Source of the DNA: a virus
Virus record (IMG/VR): IMGVR_UViG_3300035659_000034
Location: 1 to 44,084 of that record
Reading direction: 5' to 3' (one strand)
Length of the DNA: 44,084 bases
Every line of letters begins with the position of its first letter. Positions within the stretch are counted from its first letter, which is position 1. The notes beneath the pieces were generated by a model. The model had not been told where the DNA came from, did no database searches, and was given only the letters and a program-made list of their open reading frames with translations. Shown piece after piece: positions 5,240-15,194 of the stretch. The translations under genes and the position numbers were made by a program.

Positions 5240-5982
5240 CTTTTTTGCGAAACCCATGTAAATATGTCAACCCGGCCACGGGCCGCAAATGCCTAAGCCG
5301 GATGACCAGCGAAAAACTGCATGGCTACTGCCGCGCCCATGCAATCATTAAAGGCGTTGTCGCAAGTAACCAAAACGAGACTTCCAGGAAAATTTCCCTT
5401 ACCAGGTCCAGACAAGAGGAAGCTAAAAAAGTACATCAGGAAAGGGCGAAGCTCACTGCGGATAAAGTTTATCACAAAATAATCGGCGATCAGTTCTTTG
5501 ACCTGGTCGAGATGATGAGGGAAATGGAACAGACCGGGAAAACTATTTCGGAACGAATGGCGAAACAACTATTCATACGGTGGTGGTTCAGCGATCCGGT
5601 TACTCGCCGCCCGGCTAACCTGGAATATGTCGCCCATGCCCTTAATTGGAAAAAATTCCGGTTGGTTGAATTGATTGATTCAGATGAGTTTAACCAAATG
5701 ATCGAATCTTACAAGAAAAAAATAGATGTTATGATCGCTCCACATATCCAGCGTGTCCTGCTGATTAAGGGCTTGGATGGCGATAGGGACGCGCTAAAGG
5801 CATACTATGGCCAGGTCGATGATTCGATTAAGGGTGTTGGCCAATTCGATTGGAACGATGTGGATAAGGATTTGCTTGACGAGGCCCGGAACCTGTCAGG
5901 CGTTGACAACACCCAAACCGGGATGATCCATTTGAATGATGATGAGCATATTATGGCCGGGCAAATTGGGGAAGAGATTTGA
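5236..5982 (+). CDS. terS: Terminase small subunit (probable)
   Basis: 248 residues. Starts with a CKYVNPATGRKC Cys-pair segment, a basic region (about 50-80) and a helical part with LEYVAHALNWKKFRLVELIDSDEF (about 130-155), which has the look of a helix-turn-helix for DNA recognition, followed by helices likely used in oligomerisation. The acidic C-terminus could meet the large subunit. Position two small genes before terL agrees. No strict family motif is visible, so the call rests on context and length. Confidence 0.6.
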   Translation: MTFLRNPCKYVNPATGRKCLSRMTSEKLHGYCRAHAIIKGVVASNQNETSRKISLTRSRQEEAKKVHQERAKLTADKVYHKIIGDQFFDLVEMMREMEQTGKTISERMAKQLFIRWWFSDPVTRRPANLEYVAHALNWKKFRLVELIDSDEFNQMIESYKKKIDVMIAPHIQRVLLIKGLDGDRDALKAYYGQVDDSIKGVGQFDWNDVDKDLLDEARNLSGVDNTQTGMIHLNDDEHIMAGQIGEEI

Positions 5983-6233
5983 AAATTTTAGTGAACGCGG
6001 ATTACTACCCGGAAATTGACGTGTTTCACATATCAATTTTGCAATCCGATATGCGGGTTATGTTCTATTTACCTGCCAGACAGGCTTTTGAAAAAAACGT
6101 TACTATGGAGAGAATAAAAGAATGGGCCAGGCACGCAGACGAAGAAACCCTGACGGAACTTACCGGGAAATTAAAGGATCAAATTTTAAATTCGATCAGT
6201 TTGAGCAACGTGTTAGGAGCAGTGGAAAATTGA
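5979..6233 (+). CDS. Hypothetical protein between terS and terL
   Basis: 84 residues, starting with an alternative TTG codon inside a 4-base overlap with the preceding stop. Predicted alpha/beta small domain (KILVNADYYPEIDVFHISILQ then helix ERIKEWARHADEETL). No family recognised; coupled to the packaging genes. Confidence 0.6.
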   Translation: MKILVNADYYPEIDVFHISILQSDMRVMFYLPARQAFEKNVTMERIKEWARHADEETLTELTGKLKDQILNSISLSNVLGAVEN

Positions 6234-6306
6234 TGATGCAATATGATCTGGTAAAAAATAAGCAACAAAAGGTTGTGCAGTAAAATGTTGAACAAAGTTG
6301 TTAAAA

Positions 6307-6471
6307 ATGAAACGATTAAAACACCTGCCAAAAAGGCAACGCAAAAATAAATTGCTTGACCCAAATTTGCCCCTAACAGAGCAGCAAATATGGGAAAACT
6401 GGCGAGACTATATGCGGCCATATCAGGATCAGCGAAGGTTTCCAGCCGAACGGACCAGACAGAATATATGA
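6307..6471 (+). CDS. Short basic protein preceding terL
   Basis: 54 residues, very basic at the start (KRLKHLPKRQRKNK), then helical (EQQIWENWRDYMRPYQDQRRF). It runs through the first 82 bases of the longest terL reading frame in another frame and stops with an ATGA junction at 6468-6471, which is used here to place the terL start. Two tiny in-phase ORFs at 6233-6283 and 6284-6349 precede it and may be non-coding. Confidence 0.5.
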   Translation: MKRLKHLPKRQRKNKLLDPNLPLTEQQIWENWRDYMRPYQDQRRFPAERTRQNI

Positions 6472-8120
6472 GCTATGGCGATGCGACCTTACCTGATTTT
6501 ATAGCACGCGCATTTAAGAAATCGTTTATCTATTTTGCCAAATTTATCTGGGGAAAATCTCAATACTATTATCTGGCATTTGCGAAGATTCATTACTATA
6601 TTGAGAAAGTCGTTATGTCTTTTAGAAAACAAATCACAATCGTTGCTATTCCCAGAGGCTATGGCAAGACCAAGTTTATCTCAGTGCTTTTCGCCATCTA
6701 TGGCATTTTTATTTTAAAACGAAAATATATTATTTTGCTGTCTTATTCCCAGGAAAAAAGCCTGGAAAACCTAACGGATATTATCGCTCTCATAGAAACA
6801 GATAGATTTAAAAAGTTTTTTAAATGGAAAAGAGGCAAAGTCTGGCGACCCGCTAAACCCTCCGGCAGGGTTGAGATTGATATTTTGGACAAGTTCGGTG
6901 TGATAAGGCACACCGCAATATTAAGGGGCTGTGGCATATTCCAGGGCATTACCGGGGCTTCCTCAAAAGAGTATAGGCCAGACCTGGAGATTTGGGATGA
7001 CATAGAGGACCCTTTGAAAGCTGTCATAAAAGAGCAGGTTGATAAATTGCAAATTTGGATAAATAAAATCGCCATCCCTGGCTTATCAAATATGGACCGG
7101 GACGGTCGCCAAGGTCAGATCATTTGGATTGGCACACCTCACGGGTCCGGCTGTATGCTGGATAGGGCAATGGCCAAAAAATGGCAAAGAGACGTAACTA
7201 TTGTAAAAATCCCGGCTATCGTTGACCCTAAATTTATGTCGGCTGAATTGATAAACTTTCTGGGAATCCCGGAAGGTCAAAGTATCTGGGAGGAAATGAT
7301 CCCAACTGCGGCCATTTTAAAAAAACGTGAAGATTTTATCCAACGCGGCGCGCTATCTGAGTTTCAGCTTGAATATATGATGGACTCAACCGTTGATAAA
7401 AAATTGAGATTTGACACAGAAAAAAATAAGCTGATAGCAAAATATGAATTGGTTAAAGTATTGCCCGAAGCCCTGCGCCTGATCTGCGTTATTGACATGG
7501 CCTACACACAACAAACTTATTCTGATTATGTGGGGATTTGCCTGGCCGCTCACTTCCCGCGCTCACGCATGGTCATTCTTAAGGGGCAAAAATTCAAATT
7601 TTCAACAGATGAGCTCTACGATTACATCCACAAGATTTACATGGATTATGAACCTTTCGCGGACAAGCTGGCCTTTTACGCGGAATCCCTTCAAATCCAA
7701 CTAATTCAAAGCTATCTGGATGAACGCAACCTCAGATCGGACATTGCCCTGGAAATTTTTCCCATTGCTGAAAACACAAAGCTAAACAAAGTTAACCGGA
7801 TTATCCGCATGATCAGCTATCATAACCTTGGCTTGCTTGAGTTTGTCGAAGATGACTGCATCCCCTTGCTTGGAGAGATGGCGCAATGGGATGGCACTAA
7901 GGGCGTTTCAAAAAGACCAGGCGTTGATGACGCTTTGGATGCTTTCGCCTATCAACACGATTTTAGCGAAGGAAGCCAGTTGAAGGATTTATATAACTCC
8001 GAATCGGCTGAAACAATTGAGTCAAGAATCCTTACCAATAAAGATTATAGAGATGCGTATTATAAATCAGTTGAACAAAAAAAGACCCATCGGATTAGTT
8101 CATTTTTCGATGGCTATTAA
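6468..8120 (+). CDS. terL: Terminase large subunit
   Basis: 550 residues from the ATG at 6468; the frame is open from an ATG at 6390, which would give 576. Walker A is PRGYGKT at about 62-68 and Walker B LEIWDDIED at about 173-181. The C-terminal RNase-H-like nuclease has acidic residues in VIDMAY (about 343), YAES (about 406) and DDALDAF (about 487-491). It powers DNA translocation into the prohead and cuts the concatemer. The 6468 start is preferred since it makes an ATGA junction with the small ORF that ends at 6471, but the ribosome site is weak at both starts. Confidence 0.9.
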   Translation: MSYGDATLPDFIARAFKKSFIYFAKFIWGKSQYYYLAFAKIHYYIEKVVMSFRKQITIVAIPRGYGKTKFISVLFAIYGIFILKRKYIILLSYSQEKSLENLTDIIALIETDRFKKFFKWKRGKVWRPAKPSGRVEIDILDKFGVIRHTAILRGCGIFQGITGASSKEYRPDLEIWDDIEDPLKAVIKEQVDKLQIWINKIAIPGLSNMDRDGRQGQIIWIGTPHGSGCMLDRAMAKKWQRDVTIVKIPAIVDPKFMSAELINFLGIPEGQSIWEEMIPTAAILKKREDFIQRGALSEFQLEYMMDSTVDKKLRFDTEKNKLIAKYELVKVLPEALRLICVIDMAYTQQTYSDYVGICLAAHFPRSRMVILKGQKFKFSTDELYDYIHKIYMDYEPFADKLAFYAESLQIQLIQSYLDERNLRSDIALEIFPIAENTKLNKVNRIIRMISYHNLGLLEFVEDDCIPLLGEMAQWDGTKGVSKRPGVDDALDAFAYQHDFSEGSQLKDLYNSESAETIESRILTNKDYRDAYYKSVEQKKTHRISSFFDGY

Positions 8121-8188
8121 TCCAACAGTAGTTAAGTTTTAACAAAAAGTAGACACAAGCCAATTTCCACTACACTATATGTTTGAAA

Positions 8189-8401
8189 ATGTATAAATTT
8201 TACACGCTTTGTTTTTTGCTGTTTTTTGTGAGTTTATTATTAATTTTGATTGTGGTCAAGCTTCACAAAATCTCAAAACAGATAACGAGGAACGTTTTCA
8301 AAAAAGTTGGGAATCTGTATTTTCAGCTTGATACTGATGATTCATTGCTTTGTGAAGAAAACAGATACCCCTGGTTAACTGATGATAGGCAGGAGACATG
8401 A
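8189..8401 (+). CDS. Small one-span membrane protein
   Basis: 70 residues with a long hydrophobic stretch at about 5-27 (FYTLCFLLFFVSLLLILIVVKLH) then a polar, acidic C-terminus. The ATG at 8189 is used; a TTG at 8183 is in frame; no clear ribosome site for either. Overlaps the portal start by 4 bases. In podoviruses short membrane proteins here are of unknown function. Confidence 0.55.
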   Translation: MYKFYTLCFLLFFVSLLLILIVVKLHKISKQITRNVFKKVGNLYFQLDTDDSLLCEENRYPWLTDDRQET

Positions 8402-10440
8402 TTTTAAAGAAAGAAGATAAAAAAATATCAAAGGACAGCCTGGCAGGTCAGATTGTAAAACTATACGACAATCATCCCCTTAACGGCGAAGAACATTTAA
8501 ACCGTGCCTATTACCTGGCCTTCTACAACGGTCATCAGTATGTGAAAATCAGCAACGATCAAATCCAGGATATGACCGATGAGGATGACGGTGGCATCAG
8601 ACAACGATCCAAAATCAATGTCATCAAACCCTATGCACACATCACTATTTCAAAACTGGTTAAGGATTTGCCAATAATTTCCGGCATTCCTACCGGAAAT
8701 TCCGAAAAAGATAAACTGGCTGCGCGTGCTGCGACCAAACTATTAAGACACGCCTTTGATCAAAACCAGCGCAATCTGATCAGTGATCTTTACGCGGTGC
8801 TTTTGGACGCTTACATCTTTGGCACAAGCTATTGGCACATTTTTTGGAACCCAAACCTTTATCGCAAAATAAGGACCATCGACCCAAAAACAAAAAAGGA
8901 ATCTGTTAAGGAAGCCTTAAAAGGTGATTGGGATTTGAAAGTTTGTGATGACTTTGAAGTCTACCCGGACGCTTCCGCTAAAGAATTTAAGGAAATCCGC
9001 TATCTCATACATGCTGATTATATCGACGTTGATGAAGCTAAGAAATTATATAGTGTTAAAAAAGATACAATAAAAGAAATTACCTCAAATGAGATTGAAG
9101 AAAAACGCTATGCCTATGGCCATCAGGATTATACTAACCAGGATTTATGCAAAAAAAACCTTTGCTTTCGCCTGCAATATTGGGAAAAGCCCTCTGATGA
9201 TTATGAAGAAGGTAGACATATCGTTGTCTTAAACAAAACTATTCTGGCCCATGATGATATAAATCCCAATGCCAAATATGGCGACCTGTTCAGTATTCCT
9301 TATATTCCATTTTTCTGGGACAAAAACGCCATGCGCTTTCACGGTAACTCAGCCTTGGCCGATGCAATCCCAATTCAGAAAGAAATCAATGCCTTGGCAA
9401 GTATTGTTATGCTTAACGCCCGGACAATGGCCAGCGTTTCACTGGCATTTCCGAAAGGCTGGGGAGTCAAAAAGTCTGAGTTCATGGGAAATATGTGCAA
9501 TGTTTATGAATATAATGCGGCTTTTGGCGCGGCCCCTGTGACCCTGGGCGGACAAGCCCTACCAGGTTTTGTCTCTGGTCATCTTTCAATGCTCATGGGT
9601 TCAATGCAAGATGCAATGGGAATCCATGAGGTCAGTCAAGCGCAACTCCCCGAACGTGGGAGCCACCTTCCAGCTTCCGCTTTAAAAATGCTTATGGATA
9701 GCGAAATGGTTCGCCATGCGCCATCCATGCGATTAATGCAATCTAGTCTAAGACTGGCCGGGAATCTTATCTTAAAACTGATTAAAGAAAATTATAAAGA
9801 GGAACGTTACCTCACCATTATGGGCGATGGGTATAAATACGAAACCCAAGCCTTCATTGCTTCTGATCTTGACGGGAGTTTCGATATTACCCTGCAAGTC
9901 ACGTCCGGGGTGAATAGTTCGCCATCGGCAAAATTTGAAGCGTTCCTTAATTTGTGGGATCGGCAAATCCCCCAGGCTGCGGCCCAGGGAGATAAGGCCG
10001 CTCAATCTGTTTTGGCTGGGCTCGAATTTGGTGACACCGAAACGGCCATGAGAAAGGAGCAACTATTCCAGGCTCGGACTGAATGGTGGTTTGATCAGTT
10101 AACCAAGAAACGAAAGGCCCCCATGATTTACGATGGTGTTGACAACATAGATATGATGCTCGAAAAGCTTATTGAACACATCATATCAGAAGAGTTCCAG
10201 GATGAGGATGAAAGTTACAAAAAAGCAATATTAAGCGCAAGAGACGCTTTACTGCAATTGCAGCAAAAACAACCAAAACCAGGGGCAGAAGGTCAGCCTC
10301 CGGGCGCGCCTCCTGCTGGTGGTGAACCCCCTCCTGCTCCAAATGCAATGGAGCAAAGCGCGGCTATGGGCGCGGGTGGTGAAGGTGGGGTGGAAGTACC
10401 AAATATCCCGGCCCAGACGGTGCAAACCAATGGTCAATAA
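8398..10440 (+). CDS. Portal (head-tail connector) protein
   Basis: 680 residues, within the P22-type portal size. N-terminal part with LNRAYYLAFYNGHQY and conserved INVIKPYAHITISKL motif, DAYIFGTSYWHIFWN and FGDLFSIPYIPFF (clip/wing region), a helix-rich stem, and a low-complexity Pro/Gly tail (about 620-680). It forms the dodecameric ring through which DNA enters and leaves. Directly follows terL as usual, with scaffold and capsid genes next. Confidence 0.9.
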   Translation: MILKKEDKKISKDSLAGQIVKLYDNHPLNGEEHLNRAYYLAFYNGHQYVKISNDQIQDMTDEDDGGIRQRSKINVIKPYAHITISKLVKDLPIISGIPTGNSEKDKLAARAATKLLRHAFDQNQRNLISDLYAVLLDAYIFGTSYWHIFWNPNLYRKIRTIDPKTKKESVKEALKGDWDLKVCDDFEVYPDASAKEFKEIRYLIHADYIDVDEAKKLYSVKKDTIKEITSNEIEEKRYAYGHQDYTNQDLCKKNLCFRLQYWEKPSDDYEEGRHIVVLNKTILAHDDINPNAKYGDLFSIPYIPFFWDKNAMRFHGNSALADAIPIQKEINALASIVMLNARTMASVSLAFPKGWGVKKSEFMGNMCNVYEYNAAFGAAPVTLGGQALPGFVSGHLSMLMGSMQDAMGIHEVSQAQLPERGSHLPASALKMLMDSEMVRHAPSMRLMQSSLRLAGNLILKLIKENYKEERYLTIMGDGYKYETQAFIASDLDGSFDITLQVTSGVNSSPSAKFEAFLNLWDRQIPQAAAQGDKAAQSVLAGLEFGDTETAMRKEQLFQARTEWWFDQLTKKRKAPMIYDGVDNIDMMLEKLIEHIISEEFQDEDESYKKAILSARDALLQLQQKQPKPGAEGQPPGAPPAGGEPPPAPNAMEQSAAMGAGGEGGVEVPNIPAQTVQTNGQ

Positions 10441-10471
10441 TCCGTCCATTCGTGGAATAGGAGTAAAATAA

Positions 10472-11536
10472 ATGAGTAGAACAGGACTTGATAGAGCCAC
10501 AATGAGAGAAGCTATCGCAAGCGATCAGGCTTCCAAGGTGGCAGAAAATCCGCAAAGCGGGGAAAGTTCGACGGTTACTGAGCAAAGCAACGAACGGACC
10601 ATCGAACATATTCACTCCGGCAAAGATGCGGTTGAAGTACCTAAAGAAAAAGAAACAAAGGTAACTGAAGATTCAAAATCTGAACCAGGCCAAGAGGACA
10701 AACCAAAGGAAGCCCCGAAGGGTTATTCAAAAAATGATTTGAGATTCAAGGCTGATGGGAAAGAAGTTGAAGCTAAGAGCATAGACCAGTTAAAGGAATA
10801 TGCTTCCTACGGCTACCACGCTTCACAAAAATTGAGAGACGCAAAGCTTAAAGAGATGCAGATGGACAATCTCATGAATGACCCGGAAGCATTGCTTACC
10901 CAACTCCAAAACCGGGGCTATGACGTTTCTCAATATATGAAAAAGTTCGCGCAAAAAGAGGAACCGGAGGACTACGGGGAAATCCCAATTGATTCAGAAT
11001 TTGACACTGAGGGCGAAAAACTTCTTAAACAGACCCTAAATGATCTAAAGAAAAAAGTTTCTTTTCAAGACCGTATCCTGGGAAAACTTCATTCCAACTA
11101 TGAGACATCAAATTGGATGATGGAGTTTAAAAAAACTCAGGATCAGTATCTAAGTCAGGGCTATGCTATCCCGGAAAACGCAGCTATGAATATTTCAGCC
11201 TTAATGCAGATTTTACAAAATCAGCATGGCAACAAATATTCGACCAGTCAATATATGCAGGGAGCTTTCCAGGAGTACTTGAAATCACTTCCGAATTATG
11301 AGTTGACTGAGGATGCAATTAAGGGAAACGCCAGTCTATACGACAAGATCAAAAGGGACATTATCGCCGAATACAATGCGGCTGATGACAAAAGAAGGGG
11401 CGAAGCTAAAGTGCCGAAAACAGCCGGGAAACTTCCGACTATCGAAGATAATGAGGAAGAACCAACCGGGCCAATGTCCTTGCGAGCGCGAATGAAACAC
11501 ATGAATGAAAAAATGCTAAAAAAAATGCGGAGTTGA
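10472..11536 (+). CDS. Scaffolding protein (probable)
   Basis: 354 residues, highly charged and helical: a disordered N-terminus (about 1-90) rich in Glu/Lys/Ser, long amphipathic helices in the middle, and a basic C-terminal end (SLRARMKHMNEKMLKKMRS) like the capsid-binding tail of scaffolds. Lies between portal and major capsid genes. Good AGGAGT ribosome site before 10472. Role assigned from position and composition. Confidence 0.75.
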   Translation: MSRTGLDRATMREAIASDQASKVAENPQSGESSTVTEQSNERTIEHIHSGKDAVEVPKEKETKVTEDSKSEPGQEDKPKEAPKGYSKNDLRFKADGKEVEAKSIDQLKEYASYGYHASQKLRDAKLKEMQMDNLMNDPEALLTQLQNRGYDVSQYMKKFAQKEEPEDYGEIPIDSEFDTEGEKLLKQTLNDLKKKVSFQDRILGKLHSNYETSNWMMEFKKTQDQYLSQGYAIPENAAMNISALMQILQNQHGNKYSTSQYMQGAFQEYLKSLPNYELTEDAIKGNASLYDKIKRDIIAEYNAADDKRRGEAKVPKTAGKLPTIEDNEEEPTGPMSLRARMKHMNEKMLKKMRS

Positions 11537-11569
11537 AAAAATTAAAAACAAATTAAAGGAGATTTTAAA

Positions 11570-12808
11570 ATGACTTTGCTTACGGTCGGAACAGAAAATA
11601 TGGCTCAGATTTTTGAGCTTGTGAAGGATACTTACTTTCCAACACTGATGAAGGTTTACAAGAATTATACCTATCTGCATGACAAGTTGAAGGTTATTCC
11701 TTGGGCAGGCAAAAGATACTATGTGAAATACAAAATTGGCGGGAATTACACAGCTTCAGCCGCAGCGGAACGTGCTGTAATCCCTACCCCCAAGGGCCGG
11801 AAGGGCGTTGAGGGCTACACGGATGACAAATATTATTACAGCCCTATCGACCTGACCGGGCCTGAATTTCACAAAGCGGAAAGCCGGGAAGTGAAAATCG
11901 ACCTCATTCAAGACGCGTTTACGGATTGCGCGGACAACCTGCTATGGACCATGAACGCCGATGCAATGGGTGATGGTTCAGGTAGAAAGGCTCAGGTCAA
12001 TGGAACCCCCGCTTATGATGGCGGAACTGGCCTGACAACCGTTTATTTCGATAACGGTTCAGGGTTTCATTTCATGCCCTATGAGACTGTCCAGTTTGGC
12101 ACAAATGCGACTGGTTACGAAATCAAATCCATTGACATAACCGGAAAATCGTTCACGGTTGGCGGGAATGCCACATCCTACGCGGTTGACGATGCCTACA
12201 TTTATCATTATGGCATGTACGATGCGGGTTTGGATACTGCTGTTATGGGCCTTAAGGGACATATCAGCGCAAGCAATCCTCCGTCTGCTGCTTACCAGGG
12301 ATTAAGTCGGGCAACCACGGGCTACGGCTTTTTACAAGCCTACGAAAAAGACCAGCTTGACACTGCAATGACCTGGCTGGATTTCAATTCCTTCATCGAT
12401 GAAGTTTACACACGGGGCCGAGAAATACCTGATCTGTACATGATTAACACGGGTGTCCGCAACTCAATTCAATTGCTGATGGAAACCAAACATCAAAGCC
12501 TGGAACCCGTTGTCAGCAATGTGGGCTTCGCGGAAGTTCTTTCCTACACTTACGCAGGGAAGAAAATTGAATTTCAGGTCGTGCTGGATGTGCCGCCTGA
12601 AACCATGTACGCTCTAAACACTGACTACATGCACATTATTGAGTCAAGACCGATCGGTTGGCTCACCGATGAAAACAACCCGAAAATGCAACGGAAACCC
12701 AATTACGATATTTATGAGGGTGCTATGGCCAGGTACTGGCAGATTGTCTGCACCAATCCTCAAAAGTTTGGCAAGTGGATTAACATCAAGGAATCCTCTA
12801 TCTCGTAA
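11570..12808 (+). CDS. Major capsid protein
   Basis: 412 residues with AGGAG at proper distance. Begins MTLLTVGTENMAQIFELVKDTYFPTL and has a central beta/Gly-rich part with GGTGLTTVYFDNGSG. HK97-fold elements such as an extended N-arm and a late spine helix (LDFNSFIDEVYTR) can be suspected, but no single diagnostic motif is visible. Order after portal and scaffold makes the call secure. Forms the icosahedral shell. Confidence 0.88.
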   Translation: MTLLTVGTENMAQIFELVKDTYFPTLMKVYKNYTYLHDKLKVIPWAGKRYYVKYKIGGNYTASAAAERAVIPTPKGRKGVEGYTDDKYYYSPIDLTGPEFHKAESREVKIDLIQDAFTDCADNLLWTMNADAMGDGSGRKAQVNGTPAYDGGTGLTTVYFDNGSGFHFMPYETVQFGTNATGYEIKSIDITGKSFTVGGNATSYAVDDAYIYHYGMYDAGLDTAVMGLKGHISASNPPSAAYQGLSRATTGYGFLQAYEKDQLDTAMTWLDFNSFIDEVYTRGREIPDLYMINTGVRNSIQLLMETKHQSLEPVVSNVGFAEVLSYTYAGKKIEFQVVLDVPPETMYALNTDYMHIIESRPIGWLTDENNPKMQRKPNYDIYEGAMARYWQIVCTNPQKFGKWINIKESSIS

Positions 12809-12820
12809 GAGGGGTGAAAC

Positions 12821-14779
12821 ATGGCAACACACGGACCGATCTATATTAGGGAAGGACGGGACCATGCTACGGCGGGACGAATTTATCATAATAGCGTAAC
12901 GCTCTTCAATAATTTTTTGCAGAGTGCTGGTGCTTTCAGTTCGGCTACCGTCGGATATGGCGTTACATTAACACGTACCAGTCCATATACTGCTGCTCAC
13001 AGAATTTATGCTGATGATAAAGGGGCTGCACTGTATGGGTCTGGGAGTGTGCCGGACATCCGAGGCTCTTTGTCGCGGGTTCTCATTACAGCAAATCAAA
13101 CAGGCGGTAACATCCGTCTCTATGGAAGTCAGGGGCAACTTAAGGGTTATTGTGCTACGGCAACGCCGGGCGCATGGAATGGTGAGGTGGCCGCAGGAGC
13201 TTATGGCTACCTGGAATTGGTGAGAGCATCCGGGACTATGACGTTTGGCGGGTATGGCGTGTCGGCTGGGCTTATGGGAACGGTAACGACAAGCGGAACC
13301 ATAACGGTAAACACATATCATGTTATTGCTGGTTGTGCTGTAATATCTGATTTCAAAGCTACCTTGACGCAAACAGGTAAAACGGCGGGCTTTTATGTGA
13401 CCAAATATGATACAACAAACTGGTCAGATGCGACTGCTAGAACTACCTGGGGTTATGGGCTATTGATTGCTGACAGTTCAGTCGCAACGGGTTTATACAT
13501 TGGAGCCTGCACTACGGCAATAAATGTCAGTGGCAATACCGGGATTCTGTTAAATGCTGCCCCGGCTACAACTGGCGGCGGTCTTAAAATTCATACCCAT
13601 GCGAATGTCAATAACAGTGGTGGAACGTATGACCTCACTTACATCAATGAGTTTAAAGGGGAATTTGTTTCAACTTCGGGAACAATGATTGGCGTTGGTG
13701 CTATTTACGCCTTGTCTGGTACTGGTACTGGTGCAATGTGCAGCGTCCTTGGCGATTCAACTCTTACGGCTGGTATTACCCTTTCTGGTTCAGCTTACCC
13801 GGCAGTTGGCGTTCTCACTGGTGGTCAATTCACGGTGAATGTGCTTGGTACTCTCAACGGAACGGCTGTTTTGGTTACTGGTTTATATGGCGGTGTGTCA
13901 GCGAGTACGGGTGGAACCTGGACTACTGCAAAATATGTCAGTGCAATTTGGGGAGATTGGAAACCAGACATAACATTAGGGACTGGTGATTCTCACATCT
14001 GTTTACTGACGAATAGCAGCGCGACTTCAACCGTTGATTATGGTTTGCGGATTATAAACAGTTCAACCGGTGCTATTACCAGGGCTATCTGTGTTGGAAC
14101 TAGCTCTAGTACGGCGGGTGATGGCTTAAAGATCAACAATTCGACATGGATTAATGGATTCTTCTCGGATGATGGCGGGGCCGCTCAAACCGCTAGTACG
14201 GTTTGTCGCAACGTTTTGGCCAGAACCTATATTAGCGTCAGTCAAACAGGGTTTGCGTCTGATTATGATGTGATCCGAGGTCAGTTAAAATCTGCTACCA
14301 CCCTTACTTTCAGTGGTGACACTAGCGTTAAAACAGCGATTCATGGCTATTGCGAATTGGCGGGTCAACTCACCATTGGCGCGGGTGTGTTCTATACCCC
14401 AATCATGGGAGAAATCTGGTCGGATGGAAACATCGTCAACACTGCTGGATTAGGAGCCGTTGGCGGAGTATTGTCAAGGCTTTATACTTCCGCCGGTTCA
14501 ATCACTGCTGGAACAACGTTCGGGGCCTTTGTCGCTTGCAAACATTTTTCTTCAACTAATAAATGGCCGTATGGATTTGTTGTGCAGGCTGGGGCTGTAA
14601 CGGCTGGATATGATATTCAACTGCAAAGCGGCGCGGTGATTGGCAGTGGAACCGACGCTCCAACTCATAGCGCGATTCAAGGTTCAATATACTTACGAAC
14701 CGGTCAGGCTATTGACGCAACTCTATATGTTAATACCAACGGGTCAACCGGATGGACCTTGGCGGCTCACATTAGTTAA
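12821..14779 (+). CDS. Head fibre/decoration protein, Gly/Thr/Ser-rich
   Basis: 652 residues, rich in Gly, Thr, Ser and Ala, lacking long charged helices; many short beta repeats of the type GTxTGT/SGTMxGVGA. C-terminus GSIYLRTGQAIDATLYVNTNGSTGW resembles the end module often seen on phage head fibres or coat-associated appendages. Located right after the major capsid gene and closed by a terminator, as expected of a high-copy capsid accessory gene. Confidence 0.7.
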   Translation: MATHGPIYIREGRDHATAGRIYHNSVTLFNNFLQSAGAFSSATVGYGVTLTRTSPYTAAHRIYADDKGAALYGSGSVPDIRGSLSRVLITANQTGGNIRLYGSQGQLKGYCATATPGAWNGEVAAGAYGYLELVRASGTMTFGGYGVSAGLMGTVTTSGTITVNTYHVIAGCAVISDFKATLTQTGKTAGFYVTKYDTTNWSDATARTTWGYGLLIADSSVATGLYIGACTTAINVSGNTGILLNAAPATTGGGLKIHTHANVNNSGGTYDLTYINEFKGEFVSTSGTMIGVGAIYALSGTGTGAMCSVLGDSTLTAGITLSGSAYPAVGVLTGGQFTVNVLGTLNGTAVLVTGLYGGVSASTGGTWTTAKYVSAIWGDWKPDITLGTGDSHICLLTNSSATSTVDYGLRIINSSTGAITRAICVGTSSSTAGDGLKINNSTWINGFFSDDGGAAQTASTVCRNVLARTYISVSQTGFASDYDVIRGQLKSATTLTFSGDTSVKTAIHGYCELAGQLTIGAGVFYTPIMGEIWSDGNIVNTAGLGAVGGVLSRLYTSAGSITAGTTFGAFVACKHFSSTNKWPYGFVVQAGAVTAGYDIQLQSGAVIGSGTDAPTHSAIQGSIYLRTGQAIDATLYVNTNGSTGWTLAAHIS

Positions 14780-14791
14780 AAGTAAAATAAC

Positions 14792-14819
14792 AAAGGGGGT
14801 AATTTATTTTACCCCCTTT
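14792..14819. terminator. Hairpin terminator after capsid/fibre genes
   Basis: AAAGGGGGTAA (14792-14802) is the exact reverse complement of TTACCCCCTTT (14809-14819) with a 6-base loop, an 11-bp stem with A/U ends. The + strand has only TTTA after the G/C core, so it may be a partial terminator that raises capsid relative to downstream transcripts. Confidence 0.75.
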
Positions 14820-14840
14820 AAATAAAACAAGGAGTTTTTA

Positions 14841-15194
14841 ATGAAAATTAATTTTAACCAACAAATTCTTGATTGGGAGGGTCAGCCGATTCTGGATAAG
14901 AAAACGGTTGAAGTCCAGGGAAAACCAGTCGAGGTTGAATTTCCGCTCACGCTGAAAAAAGTTGCCTTAAATTCTCTAGGTGCAATTTTCCAGGATGAGC
15001 AAGCTCTTACCGGCGAGGAGAAAATGAAACGCTTCAAAATTGGAATGAATATTTCCAATGCGAAAGACGGCGTTGTGGACATCGAATCTCAGGACATTGC
15101 TGACTTGAAAAAAGTTGTCGCAAAAATGTATTCAACAGTGGTGGTTGGGTATGCCTGGAACATGCTTGAAACGCCAATGGAAGTGGTCAAGTGA
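14841..15194 (+). CDS. Conserved virion-region hypothetical protein
   Basis: 117 residues with a strong AAGGAG site. Beta-rich start (NFNQQILDWEGQPI), then helices. Resembles small proteins found between capsid and connector genes of podoviruses; function unknown. Its stop overlaps the GTG start of the next gene (GTGA). Confidence 0.65.
   Translation: MKINFNQQILDWEGQPILDKKTVEVQGKPVEVEFPLTLKKVALNSLGAIFQDEQALTGEEKMKRFKIGMNISNAKDGVVDIESQDIADLKKVVAKMYSTVVVGYAWNMLETPMEVVK

Noticed and set aside
6390-6467. Extra N-terminal 26 codons of terL
   Set aside because: Overlaps a plausible small gene in another frame, and the ATG at 6468 makes a tidy ATGA junction; retained only as an alternative start.
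8121-8188. Promoter with TAGACA and TATATG before the portal group
   Set aside because: Spacing of about 20 bases and poor boxes; not supportable.
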